A stretch of DNA of 64,000 nucleotides from Corallium rubrum (lineage: Eukaryota > Cnidaria > Anthozoa > Scleralcyonacea > Coralliidae): assembly GCA_964035015.1 (NCBI GenBank), contig CAXIUP010000186.1:248001-312000 (forward strand). Reading direction: 5' to 3'. The notes beneath the pieces were generated by a model that saw only the letters and a list, made by a program, of their open reading frames with translations, ran no database searches and was not told where the DNA came from. The translations under genes and the position numbers were made by a program. This document shows, piece after piece, positions 12,435 through 23,800 of the stretch (within the stretch, counting starts at the first letter, position 1; every line of letters begins with the position of its first letter).

Positions 12435-15400
12435 TACACGTCAACAAATTGATTCTGATATTTTGAACGTTAAGACAAACCTCTCTAACGTTTGTCCTAC
12501 TGTCATATATTCAGGCATCACCCAGTTTATTCGCTCGTTGAACTCGAAATTTTACACGTTTCTCAAGGCGAGTAAAACTTCGAAATTCAACACTCTTGTA
12601 GGCCCTCGTCCCGTTTCGAATTCTAGCCACACTAACTCCACCAGTAATGTCAATTTAGTGGTCACGATTCCTCCTGATTTGCCCTTGTCTGACCCTGAGA
12701 GATCTGTCCTTGCAAAAGGTCTCAAACTTGTTCCCAACCCTGGGCCCATAGACTCCTTCTCAGTGAAGGAGGACACCGAAACTTTCCTTAGAAGACTAAG
12801 ACTTAAGGCACATTTTCACAATAATTCCTCCATCCAACAAAAGGATGTTTTTGAGGCTGCTAATCCTAAAAAGTCTTCCTGGTCTCCTCCGGAAGGCCAA
12901 TTTGGCTCCCTTGATCTTTTTCGACAATGTCGACATGATATAGATCACCTCCCACCTTTTAGGCCCAAAAGGCCATCTAATCTCAGCTCTAGTGAATTAA
13001 GTGCTTTAAAATCATTGCGTAGCCGGAATGATATTGTCATCGAACCTGCTGACAAAGGTGGTGCTTTGGTTGTCTGGAGAGCTGATTTGTACCGCGAAGA
13101 CGCTCAAAGGCAACTAAACGACACTGCTTTTTACAGCAGAGTTGATGGTGATTTGACATCCCAACACAACACCACCATTCGATCCACCATCAACAACCTC
13201 ATCACCACTGGGGAATTGCCTGATACAGCAAGCAATCTCCTAACCACCACTCCACGCACACCTGTCATGTACTTCCTTCCCAAAATTCACAAACCCAACA
13301 ACCCAGGTAGACCTATAGTGTCTGCTTGTGGTTGCCCTACCCAAGCCATTTCATCCTACCTTGACCACATCATGGCGCCCTTGGTTAAGAATTTACCTTC
13401 TTACATCAAGGACACCAAACATGCTCTGAAAATTTGTGACCACATTAGTTTTCAGGGTTCACATCATTTCATCTTCACCATGGATGTCAAATCACTCTAC
13501 ACTGTCATCCCGCTTCACGATGGTCTTCAAGCACTTAAATATTTCTTTGATCAACGCACAACTCGGGAGCCATCGACCACTACTTTGTTACGCCTGGCCG
13601 AGTTAGTGCTCACCCTCAACAATTTTTCATTTGATGGTGAGCATTACCAACAAGTTAGTGGTGTAGCCATGGGTACCAAAATGGGCCCTAACTATGCCAA
13701 CTTATTTGTTGGTTATGTGGAAAAACAAATCTTTGAACAATACACTGGTTTCCTACCTGACTACTATGGTCGGTTCATTGATGATTGCTTAGGCACTGCA
13801 TCATGTTCGCGCGCTGACCTGGTTTGCTTCATTAACTATGTTAATGACTTCCACACAGCACTCCAGTTCACATGGGAGATCAGTGAGACTAGTGTGTCGT
13901 TCTTAGATATTCTCGTCTCCATTAATGGTAATAAGGTGAGCACTTCTGTCTTTTACAAGACCACTGACTCTCATAGCTACCTCCTCTTCTCCTCTCATCA
14001 TCCTAAACACACCAAAACTTCCATTCCTTTCTCTCAATTTCTTCGTCTTCGCCGCCTCTGCAGTGAAGATGACGATTTCAATGCCAAATGTTTGGAAATG
14101 AGAAACTTTTTTGTTAATCGCGGTTATCCTTCCCACCTCTTAGACACTGCCTTACACAAGGTCTCCAACATTTCCCGTTCAGACACCTTAAGCGAACCTT
14201 TGGCTACCATTTCTAATGAAAAAGTACCTCCAGTTCTCACTTTTCATCCCTTCAATTTCAAAGTAAGGGACATCATTAGCCGCAATTTCGACCTCATTAA
14301 AAATGACCCAGAAACATCTTCCATTTTCTCTGAGAAACCCCTAGTATCTTTTCGGCATAGCAAAAACATCCGGGAAAACGTTGTTCACAGCTCACTGCAG
14401 CAAGCCTTGGTATCACATGTTGGCACCAGCTCTTGCTGTCGTGGTAGGTGCAACACCTGTAAATATTTAGACTCCTCAATTTCAATTTCGGCTCCAAAAT
14501 GTAGGTTCAACATAACCCACAGTTTCACTTGCACTTCCTCCAACCTCATTTACTGTATCTCTTGCAGTAAATGTCCCATGCTTTACATCGGAGAAACTGG
14601 AAGACGTTTAGGTGACAGGTTTGTTAAACACCTTCGTGATGTCAAAAACAATGTGCAAAACAAACCTGTTGCCAGGCACTTCAACAGTGCCAACCACTCC
14701 TTTTCCAACATGAAAATCTGTGCCATTCAGCCCATTACAGGTTGTAACGATACTCGTCGTAGACAAGAAATGCGTCTCATTTACAAACTTGGTACCATTC
14801 ACCCTCACGGCCTCAATGAGCGATTCTCTTTCATTTAGCTCACTCCACCACCATATTCCACACCTTTTCCTTAACCTTTTTCTGATGATTTAAATAGTAA
14901 TTTATAACCTGTTTCTTTGCCTATTTGCAGGTAGCTGACCCACAAATTGGGTCAGCACCTGCACACAGGCTAAAATTACATATTAATTTATTTGTTTACT
15001 TTGTTTTTATTGGCTTACATGTGTTCACGTGATTCCCATTGTAGCTCTGCTATAAATACGCGTGACCACATGTGAGTTGTTTACTAATTTCTCCTGACGA
15101 AGAGCCTTCGCTCGAAACGTCGAGAAGATTTTTCTCTGTTTTTCAGGCCAACGTGACTTAACCCTGGTAATATTTGGATTTCAACCGTGGCCGACGCTGT
15201 CCTAGAAGCTTTTAACTATATATATATATATATATATAGTTTTTGATTCTTTCCTTCAAGTCAGCTTATGGCTTGAACCCTTGTTGGACCCTTCCCACTA
15301 TTTGGTTGTAATCGGTGTACTCTAAAATCATTTTCAGAAAAACGTTCATGGTGGGCGGCAGTCATTCAGTGCTGGGAGTGATAAAAAAGGTATAACCACA

Positions 15401-18400
15401 AATTATTGTGTGTACTCACTGCTCTGTGCTGCACTGTACATGTACGTTCGACCACAAGGTGCGATTTTATAGTCCCAAAGAATGTTGCATTGGGTAGAAG
15501 TGTAATAAAATTAGTGAAACTCTTTTCACGAAAGGATAATTATATAAGGTATCGCTACTACATTTGCGATTTTAATTTCTGTAGTTATGAAGGAATTGGA
15601 TGGTTCAATCCTAGAAAATCTGATGGACAGTGGGAAAACGTGTTATCGTTTTGACGACAAAGAAGGTAAATAATTAATTAAACCTTTTAACATACCAACG
15701 GGCTTGCGCCCACTTTGCTGAATAAATTTGTCAGGTGTTGCCGGAATTGAATGTTAAAGTGCGTCCTTGCCTTTTATATAATTATCTATCATACAAATAA
15801 CGAGACAACAAATATCATGCAATTGAATACGCAAAAAACACGGTCTACATTTAGGCAACAGTTTTATCCCAGATTCTCAGTCTGTGATTCTTGCGACAGA
15901 TATGTTCACACTAGGGGAAAGCGTTGATTTATTCGTGCGAAAGTCTTAATCGGCCCCGTCACACGTAGGCTAGCTTTTTTTCATGCAACTTGCATCAAGA
16001 AAACGAAGTTCAAGTTGCACGAGCATTTTTAGTGTGTAATGCCCCTCCAATTGCTCGTGCAACCTGAACGTTGTTTTTGCAACGCAAGTTGTGGCAACTT
16101 GCAGTTCATACATTAACGGCGAGACGGGAAAATTCTTACGACAAGTGTGAGCATGCAGTCTTGACTGCGCAAGCTGGCGAGATGAGTTCATGATCATTAA
16201 TAAAAAATGAGTGTGCTGACAGGCCCCAATTTCATCATTTGTTGCAGGCTTAGGAATTTCTGAAGATGATTAGTCAGTGCTGCTACCTTTTGTAATGGTG
16301 GCCTTCTTTGCTCGCTGTTAAATCAGTAACGGATTGTTATTATAGTAGTGTGAAAAAGTTAAATTCCTTTTTTTTTTATGTAGACATTTTCACCATATCG
16401 ACATTTGATGTGGATCCTTCCACACTTGCAGGTCGATGGGTTGACGTTGCCCAATGCAAATTGGAGAAAGGAAACCTGTTGGGGAAAGGGGGCCTTCGCG
16501 GTTGTTTCGATGCAATTATTAAATTGGACACAGCAATACCAGACAAGAAACACAAGGAGGTCTTTAAAGAGCCTGTTGTTGTTAAGAAGTTCTTAAAGAA
16601 GACTGTGGATACATTAAAGCGTGATCACGTTTACTTGTGTCGAAAGGTGGGTTCTTGGCATTATACTATAACTACACGCGTAAGCTCTCACCATGCTTTT
16701 CCCGCTTAAAGTTTAAGATTTTGGGTTTTTTAGTGTATAATATTGGTGGCATATAACATGCAATACTGTTACAACGTGGCAATCAGTACTGAACAACATT
16801 TTTGAACCATGTCTATCTACTCTGGGGTAACATTGTCTAAGCAGCGCGTTCTAAATTTGGACAATATAGTTTTTATCTTGCGTATTATATGGGCAGTGCC
16901 CGAAACGTCGAAGAAATAGGGTTTTTTTTAAAAACGTTTATACGCCCCATTTACATTTGCCATGTTCGCTGACATTCATTTGTGATTTCTTTAATAATAG
17001 GAGGTGCAACAAAAGAGTATAGCCAACACCTTGTGCACGCATTTTAAAGAAGACAAAGGTCCATATATTGGACAATTCCCAAGGTATACGATCGATAATA
17101 ATCATGGCGAGATACAGTAGTTGTACTCGTCGTAAACAAGAAATGCGTCTCATTTACAAACTTGGTACCATTCACCCTCACGGCCTCAATGAGCGATTCT
17201 CTTTCATTTAGCTCACTCCACCACCATATTCCACACCTTTTCCTTAACCTTTTTCTGATGATTTAAATAGTAATTTATAACCTGTTTCTTTGCCTATTTG
17301 CAGGTACCTGACCCACAAATTGGGTCAGCACCTGCACACAGGCTAAAATTACATATTAATTTATTTGTTTACTTTGTTTTTATTGGCTTACATGTGTTCA
17401 CGTGATTCCCATTGTAGCTCTGCTATAAATACGCGTGACCACATGTGAGTTGTTTACTAATTTCTCCTGACGAAGGGCCTTCGCTCGAAACGTCGAGAAG
17501 ATTTTTCTCTGTTTTTCAGGCCAACGTGACTTAACCCTGGTAATATTTGGATTTCAACCGTGGCCGACACTGTCCTAGAAGCTTTTTACAGTAGTTGTAG
17601 ATGTTCAGTCAATATTGATTGATTAACGTATCTGCATATAATACCTATATTTCAGCGTTCTTCCATGCTATCTCCTTGTTGGCCAGTCTGGTCGCACTGC
17701 CTACTGCCTTGAGCCCAAAATAAATGTGCATGTGTTCAAGAAGTATTTGAATAACACTGGAAAGGCAACTGCAACTGGAGTAACAGAAGAGATGGGGTTG
17801 AAATGCCTGGCATTTTCACATTGGAGTTTGTCCTTCTCGAAAGGAGCGCTGTTGCTCACTGACCTTCAAGGTATGAAATATATGATAAATGGTAGTCTAT
17901 TTATCTCTGGTGTTCAAGTAACTCCCCATGCAGATTTCCAATTTTTTTATGCTAGCGCTATATTAATTATGTTATTATACGCGCGGGAAAAATGTAACAG
18001 GTCTGATGTACAGTTTTTTCAGAGCTGTTAAAATTATGTCATAGCTGTATCAAACTAATCAAAGTGCAGGCATCATCAGGTTGTCCAGGTCTGGTTGTAA
18101 CTGGTCTGAACTAACGTAACATACCTTGTTATCCACAGGCACAGGAGAGGACAACATGTCTGTTATGTCTAACAGGATGTATGAACAGGCTGTACCCACA
18201 GTGACCTGGTAACATTGATGTATTAGACATAATAATTATAAATGATAGCATGAAGTGTATTCCCTATTATTTTTCACATGGCAAGGTTGACAGGATTTCA
18301 TGAGATAAGGAGTGGTGCGGCGGATATTAGACGGGAAGATTGGAGGAGAATATTATAGCGAGGAATGGTAGAGGGGAATATTAGAGCCTTAGAGGGGAAT

Positions 18401-19891
18401 ATTAGAGGGGAATATTAATCTATTGTTTTGCCAGGGGCTATTGAATGTATTCCCCTCAAAGAACAAAGGAAACCGAGGCATGTGAAAAATATGTATAGAT
18501 CGTTTTCACTCACGTGATCGGTGACCCCACTGGGGTTGTGAAACAATACGAAATATTTGAATAAGAAAGAGCTAATTCCCATACCGTACACCAATATGGC
18601 CGCCATTTCATTGTTTTGGTACACCAATATGGCCGCCGTGACGTCAGATGAAAACGATCTATAAGTTATTTTGAGGCCACGAGGGGATATGTAATTTATT
18701 CACCAAGGGCGAAGCCCGAGGTGAATAAACACATATCCCCCGAGGGGCCTCAAAATAACCTATACCGTTATACCTCCATTTCGAGGAGGGTCATTTAGTA
18801 GGGCCTTAATTATGACTGCGACGTCTCTGAAACAAAATGATTCTTCATGCAAAACAAAAAGAATGAATAATTTTATTCGAAAGAGCAATTTTAGAGCCAT
18901 CTTCGCGCTACTGAGATAATTTCTACGTCTTCAGGACGACGTGAACTGACGGAAAGATACGAGCTGGTCTTTATGACTTGAACGCAGACGCTTCAATCGT
19001 TTTAGCAGCATTGATGATGCATTTTGGAGGTCGTAAAACAAGCTTCCAATACCGAATACGGTAGTCACAATTAATTGCTGCTTTTTGGATACTAAAATTA
19101 CATTGAGTATTAATAGGCGCTGCCGTCATAAATTGTAAGGTTCCTAATAAAATTCCCGAGGACCGAAGGCCCGATGGAATTTTACTAAATCGCCCGAATC
19201 AAACGGGAACTTTGATAGGTATTACAGCTCATTCCATGCTATTACTTATAATCATAAGGCTGAAGCAGGCGTATCTACTGTATCAGTTTAATTTGTGTCA
19301 GAGACAGAGGTCATTGTGATCTCATATCTGTATATACACGATATCAGCCTGTACTCGTCAGGGGTCAGAGCGGCTCCCCGTTTACCTGAATAAACCTAAC
19401 CACATCATCACGAAAAACATACCTGATGCAGATTATTATCAAATTCACCTGTCTTCAAACGATAGCATCGCTTAAGTTACAGTTAGGTTACAGTAAGAAT
19501 ATTTTACAGACAATATGAAGTGCGTTGTAACGACTGTGCCTTTCTCATAGGAACAGATGTTTACCTAACCAATTTTGAAATCGCGACATGCGATAGGAGG
19601 TAAGATTATAAAGCAAGTGCTGTATTTTCAGATATGAGTTTTCACACAATACATTTCCCTGTACGAGCTTTCTTAATACTAACCTGTCATTTATTTAGAC
19701 TGTTTTCCGTTGGAAACTACGGTAGTGCAGCCTTCGCTAATTTCTTCAAAGGCCATGTGTGCAATAGATATTGCACGAGGATGAAATTGGAAGGACCAAC
19801 CGGTAGGAGTATTGCACGTTTGTACATGCTGCATGGAGCAGCAACATGGGCGGCATTATTCGAAATGGCAATGTTAATTATTTCTGAGTAA
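7913..19891 (+). CDS. Alpha-kinase gene carried by the giant transposon (multi-exon)
   Basis: Exons: 7913-7982, 8116-8231, 9893-9984, 10052-10176, 10295-10369, 10647-10713, 11158-11208, 11277-11326, 12190-12227, about 12271-12380, 15338-15389, 15585-15665, 16384-16646, 17001-17083, 17656-17870, 19551-19599, 19699-19891. Phases agree at every junction except into the exon near 12271, where a small exon or another splice site is missing. The N-terminal half is low in recognisable motifs; the C-terminal half is an alpha-type protein kinase (Ser/Thr kinase of the eEF2K/TRPM/vWKA class). The start ATG at 7913 lies just inside the left terminal repeat, as expected if the terminal repeat holds the promoter. 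Two Penelope insertions sit in its introns. The protein would be roughly 570-600 residues. Function in the element is unknown. Confidence 0.8.
8232..9892. other. Long second intron with G/C tracts
   Basis: It holds G-rich (about 8740-8770) and C-rich (about 8796-8810) tracts and further CCCC-rich patches to about 9320; no coding exon seen. The G runs might form quadruplexes on transcripts; this is inference. Confidence 0.45.
10839..10876. repeat. Perfect 18-bp inverted repeat
   Basis: CTACTTTGTAAATAGATC and its exact reverse complement are separated by CA, in an intron of the alpha-kinase gene. Confidence 0.7.
11395..11917. mobile_element. Foldback/MITE, about 520 bp, long inverted arms
   Basis: The left AAGTGCCACTTACCCCAAAA and right (inverted) AAAGTGCCACTAACCCAAAA begin arms of about 240 bp that match along most of their length (for example CCATGGCGGAG versus CTCCGCCATGG) around a short centre. 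It is non-coding; the reading frames across it are mirror images. It lies in an alpha-kinase intron. Confidence 0.75.
12463..14838 (+). CDS. Penelope-like reverse transcriptase with GIY-YIG endonuclease
   Basis: An intact frame of about 790 residues. The RT region shows PADKGGALVVW, PKIHKPNNPGRPIVS, FTMDVKSLYT, GVAMGTKMGPNYANLFVG and FIDDCLG (the catalytic aspartates). A Cys-rich linker (CCRGRCNTCKY, CISCSKCPM) follows, then the GIY-YIG nuclease: LYIGETGRRLGDRFVKHL with later RRRQEMRLIYKLGTI. PLEs prime with nuclease-nicked DNA and lack the AP endonuclease of LINEs. The first codon in the frame is not certain (the frame opens at 12463 with a non-ATG-like start; the first clear Met may be internal). 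The frame appears free of breaks, so the copy may be young. Confidence 0.9.
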   Translation: MNVKTNLSNVCPTVIYSGITQFIRSLNSKFYTFLKASKTSKFNTLVGPRPVSNSSHTNSTSNVNLVVTIPPDLPLSDPERSVLAKGLKLVPNPGPIDSFSVKEDTETFLRRLRLKAHFHNNSSIQQKDVFEAANPKKSSWSPPEGQFGSLDLFRQCRHDIDHLPPFRPKRPSNLSSSELSALKSLRSRNDIVIEPADKGGALVVWRADLYREDAQRQLNDTAFYSRVDGDLTSQHNTTIRSTINNLITTGELPDTASNLLTTTPRTPVMYFLPKIHKPNNPGRPIVSACGCPTQAISSYLDHIMAPLVKNLPSYIKDTKHALKICDHISFQGSHHFIFTMDVKSLYTVIPLHDGLQALKYFFDQRTTREPSTTTLLRLAELVLTLNNFSFDGEHYQQVSGVAMGTKMGPNYANLFVGYVEKQIFEQYTGFLPDYYGRFIDDCLGTASCSRADLVCFINYVNDFHTALQFTWEISETSVSFLDILVSINGNKVSTSVFYKTTDSHSYLLFSSHHPKHTKTSIPFSQFLRLRRLCSEDDDFNAKCLEMRNFFVNRGYPSHLLDTALHKVSNISRSDTLSEPLATISNEKVPPVLTFHPFNFKVRDIISRNFDLIKNDPETSSIFSEKPLVSFRHSKNIRENVVHSSLQQALVSHVGTSSCCRGRCNTCKYLDSSISISAPKCRFNITHSFTCTSSNLIYCISCSKCPMLYIGETGRRLGDRFVKHLRDVKNNVQNKPVARHFNSANHSFSNMKICAIQPITGCNDTRRRQEMRLIYKLGTIHPHGLNERFSFI
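15094..15125 (+). ncRNA. Hammerhead ribozyme-like motif in the Penelope 3' region
   Basis: CTGACGA at 15094-15100, a short GAG/CTC stem with a small loop, and GAAAC at 15114-15118 make the conserved hammerhead core. Hammerhead motifs are known from Penelope-like terminal repeats. The same motif is present in the copy at 17126-17586 and both halves of the 63.7-kb repeat. Confidence 0.65.
15952..16227. repeat. MITE-like element with internal hairpin
   Basis: Weakly inverted ends (GGCCCCGTCACAC and GTGTGCTGACAGGCCCC) flank an inner hairpin in which GTTCAAGTTGCACGAGCA pairs with TGCTCGTGCAACCTGAAC. It is non-coding. Confidence 0.45.
16384..16646 (+). CDS. Exon: alpha-kinase N-lobe
   Basis: After acceptor TGTAG the exon enters in phase 1. 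It reads LLGKGGLRGCFDA, the glycine-rich GKGG-R loop of alpha-kinases, and then EPVVVKKFLKKT with the ATP-binding lysine. It ends RK at a GTGGGT donor. This separates it from conventional kinases, which have GxGxxG and VAIK. Confidence 0.8.
17126..17586 (+). mobile_element. 5'-truncated Penelope copy, 461 bp
   Basis: It matches 14753-15213 with only a handful of differences (for example AGACAAG to AAACAAG). It is flanked by TACAGTAGTTGTA at 17113-17125 and 17587-17599, a 13-bp target duplication. It lies in the intron between alpha-kinase exons ending 17083 and starting 17656, and holds the last codons of the GIY-YIG domain plus the terminal region. Confidence 0.9.
17656..17870 (+). CDS. Exon: alpha-kinase core
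   Basis: It reads CYLLVGQSGRTAYCLEPKI (alpha-kinases have a VEP motif here), FKKYLNNTG (K-N-N-x-G motif), then FSHWSLSFSKGALLLTDLQG, the hallmark FSHFTY...L-V-DLQG signature with the metal-binding Asp. The donor is GTATGA. Confidence 0.9.
18139..18208 (+). other. Candidate alternative (frame-breaking) exon in the alpha-kinase gene
   Basis: A 70-nt segment with acceptor CCACAG and donor GTAACA is open in the frame following DLQ (GTGEDNMSVMSNRMYEQ). It leaves phase 2, and splicing on to 19551 would hit a stop within about 10 codons, while skipping it keeps the kinase frame. It would be a poison exon if used, or a cryptic look-alike. Confidence 0.35.
18494..18664. repeat. MITE with TATAGATCGTTTTCA ends
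   Basis: TATAGATCGTTTTCA at the left is inverted at the right (TGAAAACGATCTATA). The body repeats ACACCAATATGGCCGCC and includes ACGTCA. It is non-coding and lies in an alpha-kinase intron. Confidence 0.65.
18664..18765. repeat. Hairpin repeat rich in CGAGGGG
   Basis: TAAGTTATTTTGAGGCC pairs with GGCCTCAAAATAACCTATA, and inner CACCAAGGGCGAAGCCCGAGGTG folds on itself. It directly abuts the MITE at 18494-18664. A related palindromic piece (AAATTCCCGAGG...) lies at about 19148-19185. Confidence 0.6.
19551..19891 (+). CDS. Exons: alpha-kinase C-terminal zinc module
   Basis: Exon 19551-19599 reads TDVYLTNFEIATCDR (alpha-kinase YLTDP-I segment). Exon 19699-19891 reads VGNYGSAAFANFFKGHVCNR and YC, matching the N-G-x-x-x-x-x-FF-x-x-H-x-CN-x-x-C zinc-binding motif that closes alpha-kinase domains. 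The stop is TAA at 19889. It joins the 17870 donor directly in phase. Confidence 0.85.
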
Positions 19892-20863
19892 AATTAATCG
19901 TGTTTTCGTTCAACACCTATCCGTCAATGATGGATAGCGCCATGGGTACTGCCAAGAGAGCATATATATAGGTAAGAGGAAATTTGTAGTAATGCCCTCC
20001 TAGTTCAATCCTAATTTTTCTTAAATTATTTTTAGATCTCGTGCTGTAATTTGCGACCTATTGAGCGGCGCAGAAAGAGATTAAATGTCCAGTCTAAAGA
20101 CCTGGGAACGATAAAACTGATTTATAGTCAAAAGGAGTCACTGTCTTCAAATCTTACAGCATATGAAACTTTTAACAAAACCTCGTAACACAGTTCTTTT
20201 ACGAAACGTACTTCACTCCTTACCCTCTGTTCAGACTACGGTGCTCGGGTATACGGTGCTTGCATGGGCACGGGACCTTGTTCACATTCACGGTGCCTGG
20301 ATCTGATAAGCGTTCACACAGAAAGCTTTTCATGGCTTTTGCAGCTATTTTGTCACTTTAAGCCTCCCAATTACAAAGAATATTGAGTAAGAAGCGTGGG
20401 CACCACTTTGAGCACTGAAGACGTGTGCAGGGGGTAAGACTTTTATTCCCACCATTTTGTTTTCGCAAAAGGAAGCGTAACCTCCACAAAAAAATGAAGA
20501 TGGGAGTCATATGTTATGAGTAGCCTTTGATGATTGGCTATCGCAAGATGTAAAATTAATTTCAGATGAATTAGCATTGGACTAGACCATTACTGTACAT
20601 TCCTTCTCTTACCTTTATGTTCTCTTGACTAGACCATTACTATACATTCCTTCTTTTACCTTTATGCTCTCTTCGTAATACATGTTATAGCTACGGTATA
20701 TAACTGAAAATTGAACATGCCCCTTTGGTAAAATGCTGGACTTTTCCAGTTCCAGGACAACAAGCGCCCATTAAACCTATGACTAGTTTGTCTTATTGTT
20801 ACCATGCAGGCATTTGATATTGCTTTCTCCATCCTAATTGTTGTCAGTGTTTGCTTTCAATAG

Positions 20864-23800
20864 ATGTAGAAATAAATCCTCAAATTGTGTTGGATCACCA
20901 AGAATTAACTATCCAGGACTTTGTCTACAACCTGCAGGTAATGTATACCAACGTCATGCATCACGGGTGTTATCTTACGTAGCGACATCGGCGCCGCGAC
21001 AGTCTCGTGTGTTTTGTATGGATCACATGGTCTTGCAAGACTGTTGCTCCCGTATATGCTAGCTTGTATAACATATGTGCGTGTTTTACTCACACATTTC
21101 TTTCGCACATTTTTATATAGGATTTATTGCTTGATGTCGTACGCAAGAAGAAAACAAATAGACGCATGCAAGACTTCGAGGTCAAGCAACGACGCAACGG
21201 AATGCTCCGACCGCCGGAAAATAAAATGGCACGTGTTTATTATGTTTTACACTTTTCTCCGTTGAACTGTACATGTGCGGTGTATATGTGCATACCACAT
21301 GTGTATGTTTGCCATGTACACTTGCCATTTTGTTTCCTAACGTGTGTATACTATAATCTTTTGTACAGACTGACAGCATAAAGCTTCAAATAAGAAAGAT
21401 AACGGGATTTGACGCTACAGATGAGATGCTAGACCTCGTTTTAGTGCCTGAGGTAAGCACAGTGTTTCATGTATCAACCAATCCGCATGGAACTACACAG
21501 TAATTACTGAAACGACTGAATATTTAAGTACAGAACGGTAGCTCCGCGCATAGTGGAAACATATTTATTGAGAAATTCAATGTTTTGACTTTAAGTAGAT
21601 TTTAGTCAGCGGCAGCAGCAATGCACTTAGTTACGAGCATTCTTGATGATAACTAAAATCCAGTCGCAGAGATGGAAACGTTTTTTCTTCCTGGGAACCT
21701 GTGTTTAAGAGTAAAAATTTCTGCAAAAGTTTGCAAGAGTAAATAACAAAATCTTGGTTTGTGCTATTTTACTTACTATGCATTGTGAAAACAAGTTTAC
21801 GTTCTAATTCAATACGTTCAAATGAACGTAAATTCCTGATATTAACAACAGACAACAACAGACAACAACAGGTGATGGTTGGTTACTGACACTTGCGGAT
21901 CCCAATCATGAGAACTCACAAAGTATATCCCATATGCAGTAACTTACCCCGAAAGCTCTGGTATCGTTATGCTCCGACTGGGTTTCTTTCTGCCTGCATG
22001 TGTTACGGATTTATGGCGTCCTTCCTAAGACTGATTATTCATCTTCGGAATCGTATACCATTTCGTTATGTTGTTTTCTCCCACCTGTGTTCCTGTCTGG
22101 TATCGTCATATAAACTTGTGTTGAAATCTTCCTCATGCGCGAGGTTGGGTGGAAGAGATTTCTGCATTCAAGTCGAACTGCTTGTGACTGGTTTTCTTTG
22201 TATCTTAACTTTCCTCTTTTACTTCGATTCTTGCTCCAAAATAATCATTCTTGTTGGACTTCAGTTCCTCCGCATTACCGACTAAACAAAGCTCTACAGT
22301 CTGACTTCGGTTTTCTGACAGGCCCAAGAACTGTTGTAGGATCGCGAGTGAGGATGATTTGGGCGCGGCTGTACTGTCCCTTTTGTAGTTCTGTTAACAA
22401 TATATAGGTATACCCCTTGAGCAAATATGCTGTGTTCAGCATAATATAGACCACATCTTCCATACCCGCGGAAAATACGTGTGTAATAGTTACTATGGAA
22501 ACATGAAATCAAATACTATGAGACAAATTTGAAAATTGGCGAGGGTAAAATTTTTAATTATGTGACTCAGCTATTGAGTATAAACCAACATAACTATTTA
22601 ATTACATAACTCTTTAAGTACTCTCTGGTTTAAAATATTTATTTAGTTTACAAGCTTTCGACTGCCAGTCTGCAGTCTTCGACGGGTGAATTACAATGAA
22701 AAAAGTGATATGTCAGTGGTTTACAATTACATATAGAGACAAACAGATAGTATAGTGACATGCAAGTGACAGTTCCGCCTACGTATAAGGTTAACGACTA
22801 AATTTAAATGTTTATGGTATTTAGAGTTTTTTAATAAGGAAGCGGTATTGTTCGGGCAAATGTTTAGAATTATTATCCGAATTGTTTGTGCTTGCGGTGT
22901 GCCATGATTCTAATGTTGTTCTATGCCGATAGTTATGCCTAAATAAATATTTTAAACCAGAGAACGTCTAAAAACCTAATATGAATAATCCTGGTTTCGC
23001 TTCAAACATCTTTAAATCTTTAAGTACTGTCAGGAAACACTGTTACAGTACGTAACTTAGGTAGTTAAACAATGGTATTGAATATTCAGTTAGTACTAGA
23101 GTTGTACATTAAACGTAAAGTAAATGTTATTTCAATTAAGTGAAATGTTTTCCTGAAACCTCAAAAACTTTCCGTGAAAATTTATACCCAAAGTATTTCC
23201 TGGGAACTATAAACGTTCCCATGCAGGGTTCGATAATTTTTCCAGTTACCGTATTTTAAGTTACCGTTTTTCTGTATTTAGAACTATATATGTATAGGTT
23301 TTTCAAGATTGCGAAGCTCGGCGTGGCGATGTAGTCATACAAGAATACAAAATGTTTGCAGCTCCATTTTTGTGAGGAAATAGGACTATTTTATATCATT
23401 CGCTCACTCGAGATATCCTGATCAACACTCGAAATAAATTTCATATTTCCGCACATCCATGTATTATTCTCGATTTATGTTGCATTTATTTAACGCCCAT
23501 TGCATTGTTTTTTTAAGGTTTATGACAGCTTGCAGAGAACCTATCACACTGTGGTTCTAGGTTTATCACCTATTAATGTTGGTGACGACTCGCACAATCA
23601 GTCTGAAGAAAACATGGAGGAAGACAACCTTGCTAAATTACTATGTAAGAGGTCACCTACCATCAACGAAGTCTACGAAGACGACCCAAAATCAAGACCG
23701 AAAACTAAGTCACAACGTCCTCATAGCGATGCCTCGAAGCAGGAGGCAGAAAAGCCGCAGAAAAAGGATGCACCAATAATCAAGAAGGTGAAAACACAAC

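Larger units (their letters stand above)
12436..15213 (+). mobile_element. Penelope-like retroelement, near full length
   Basis: It contains one long ORF (12463-14838) and a 3' terminal region to AGAAGCTTTT at 15213, inserted between AT microsatellites (12384-12435 and 15214-15239). The last 461 bp are repeated nearly exactly at 17126-17586. The 3' region carries a hammerhead-like motif. Confidence 0.85.
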
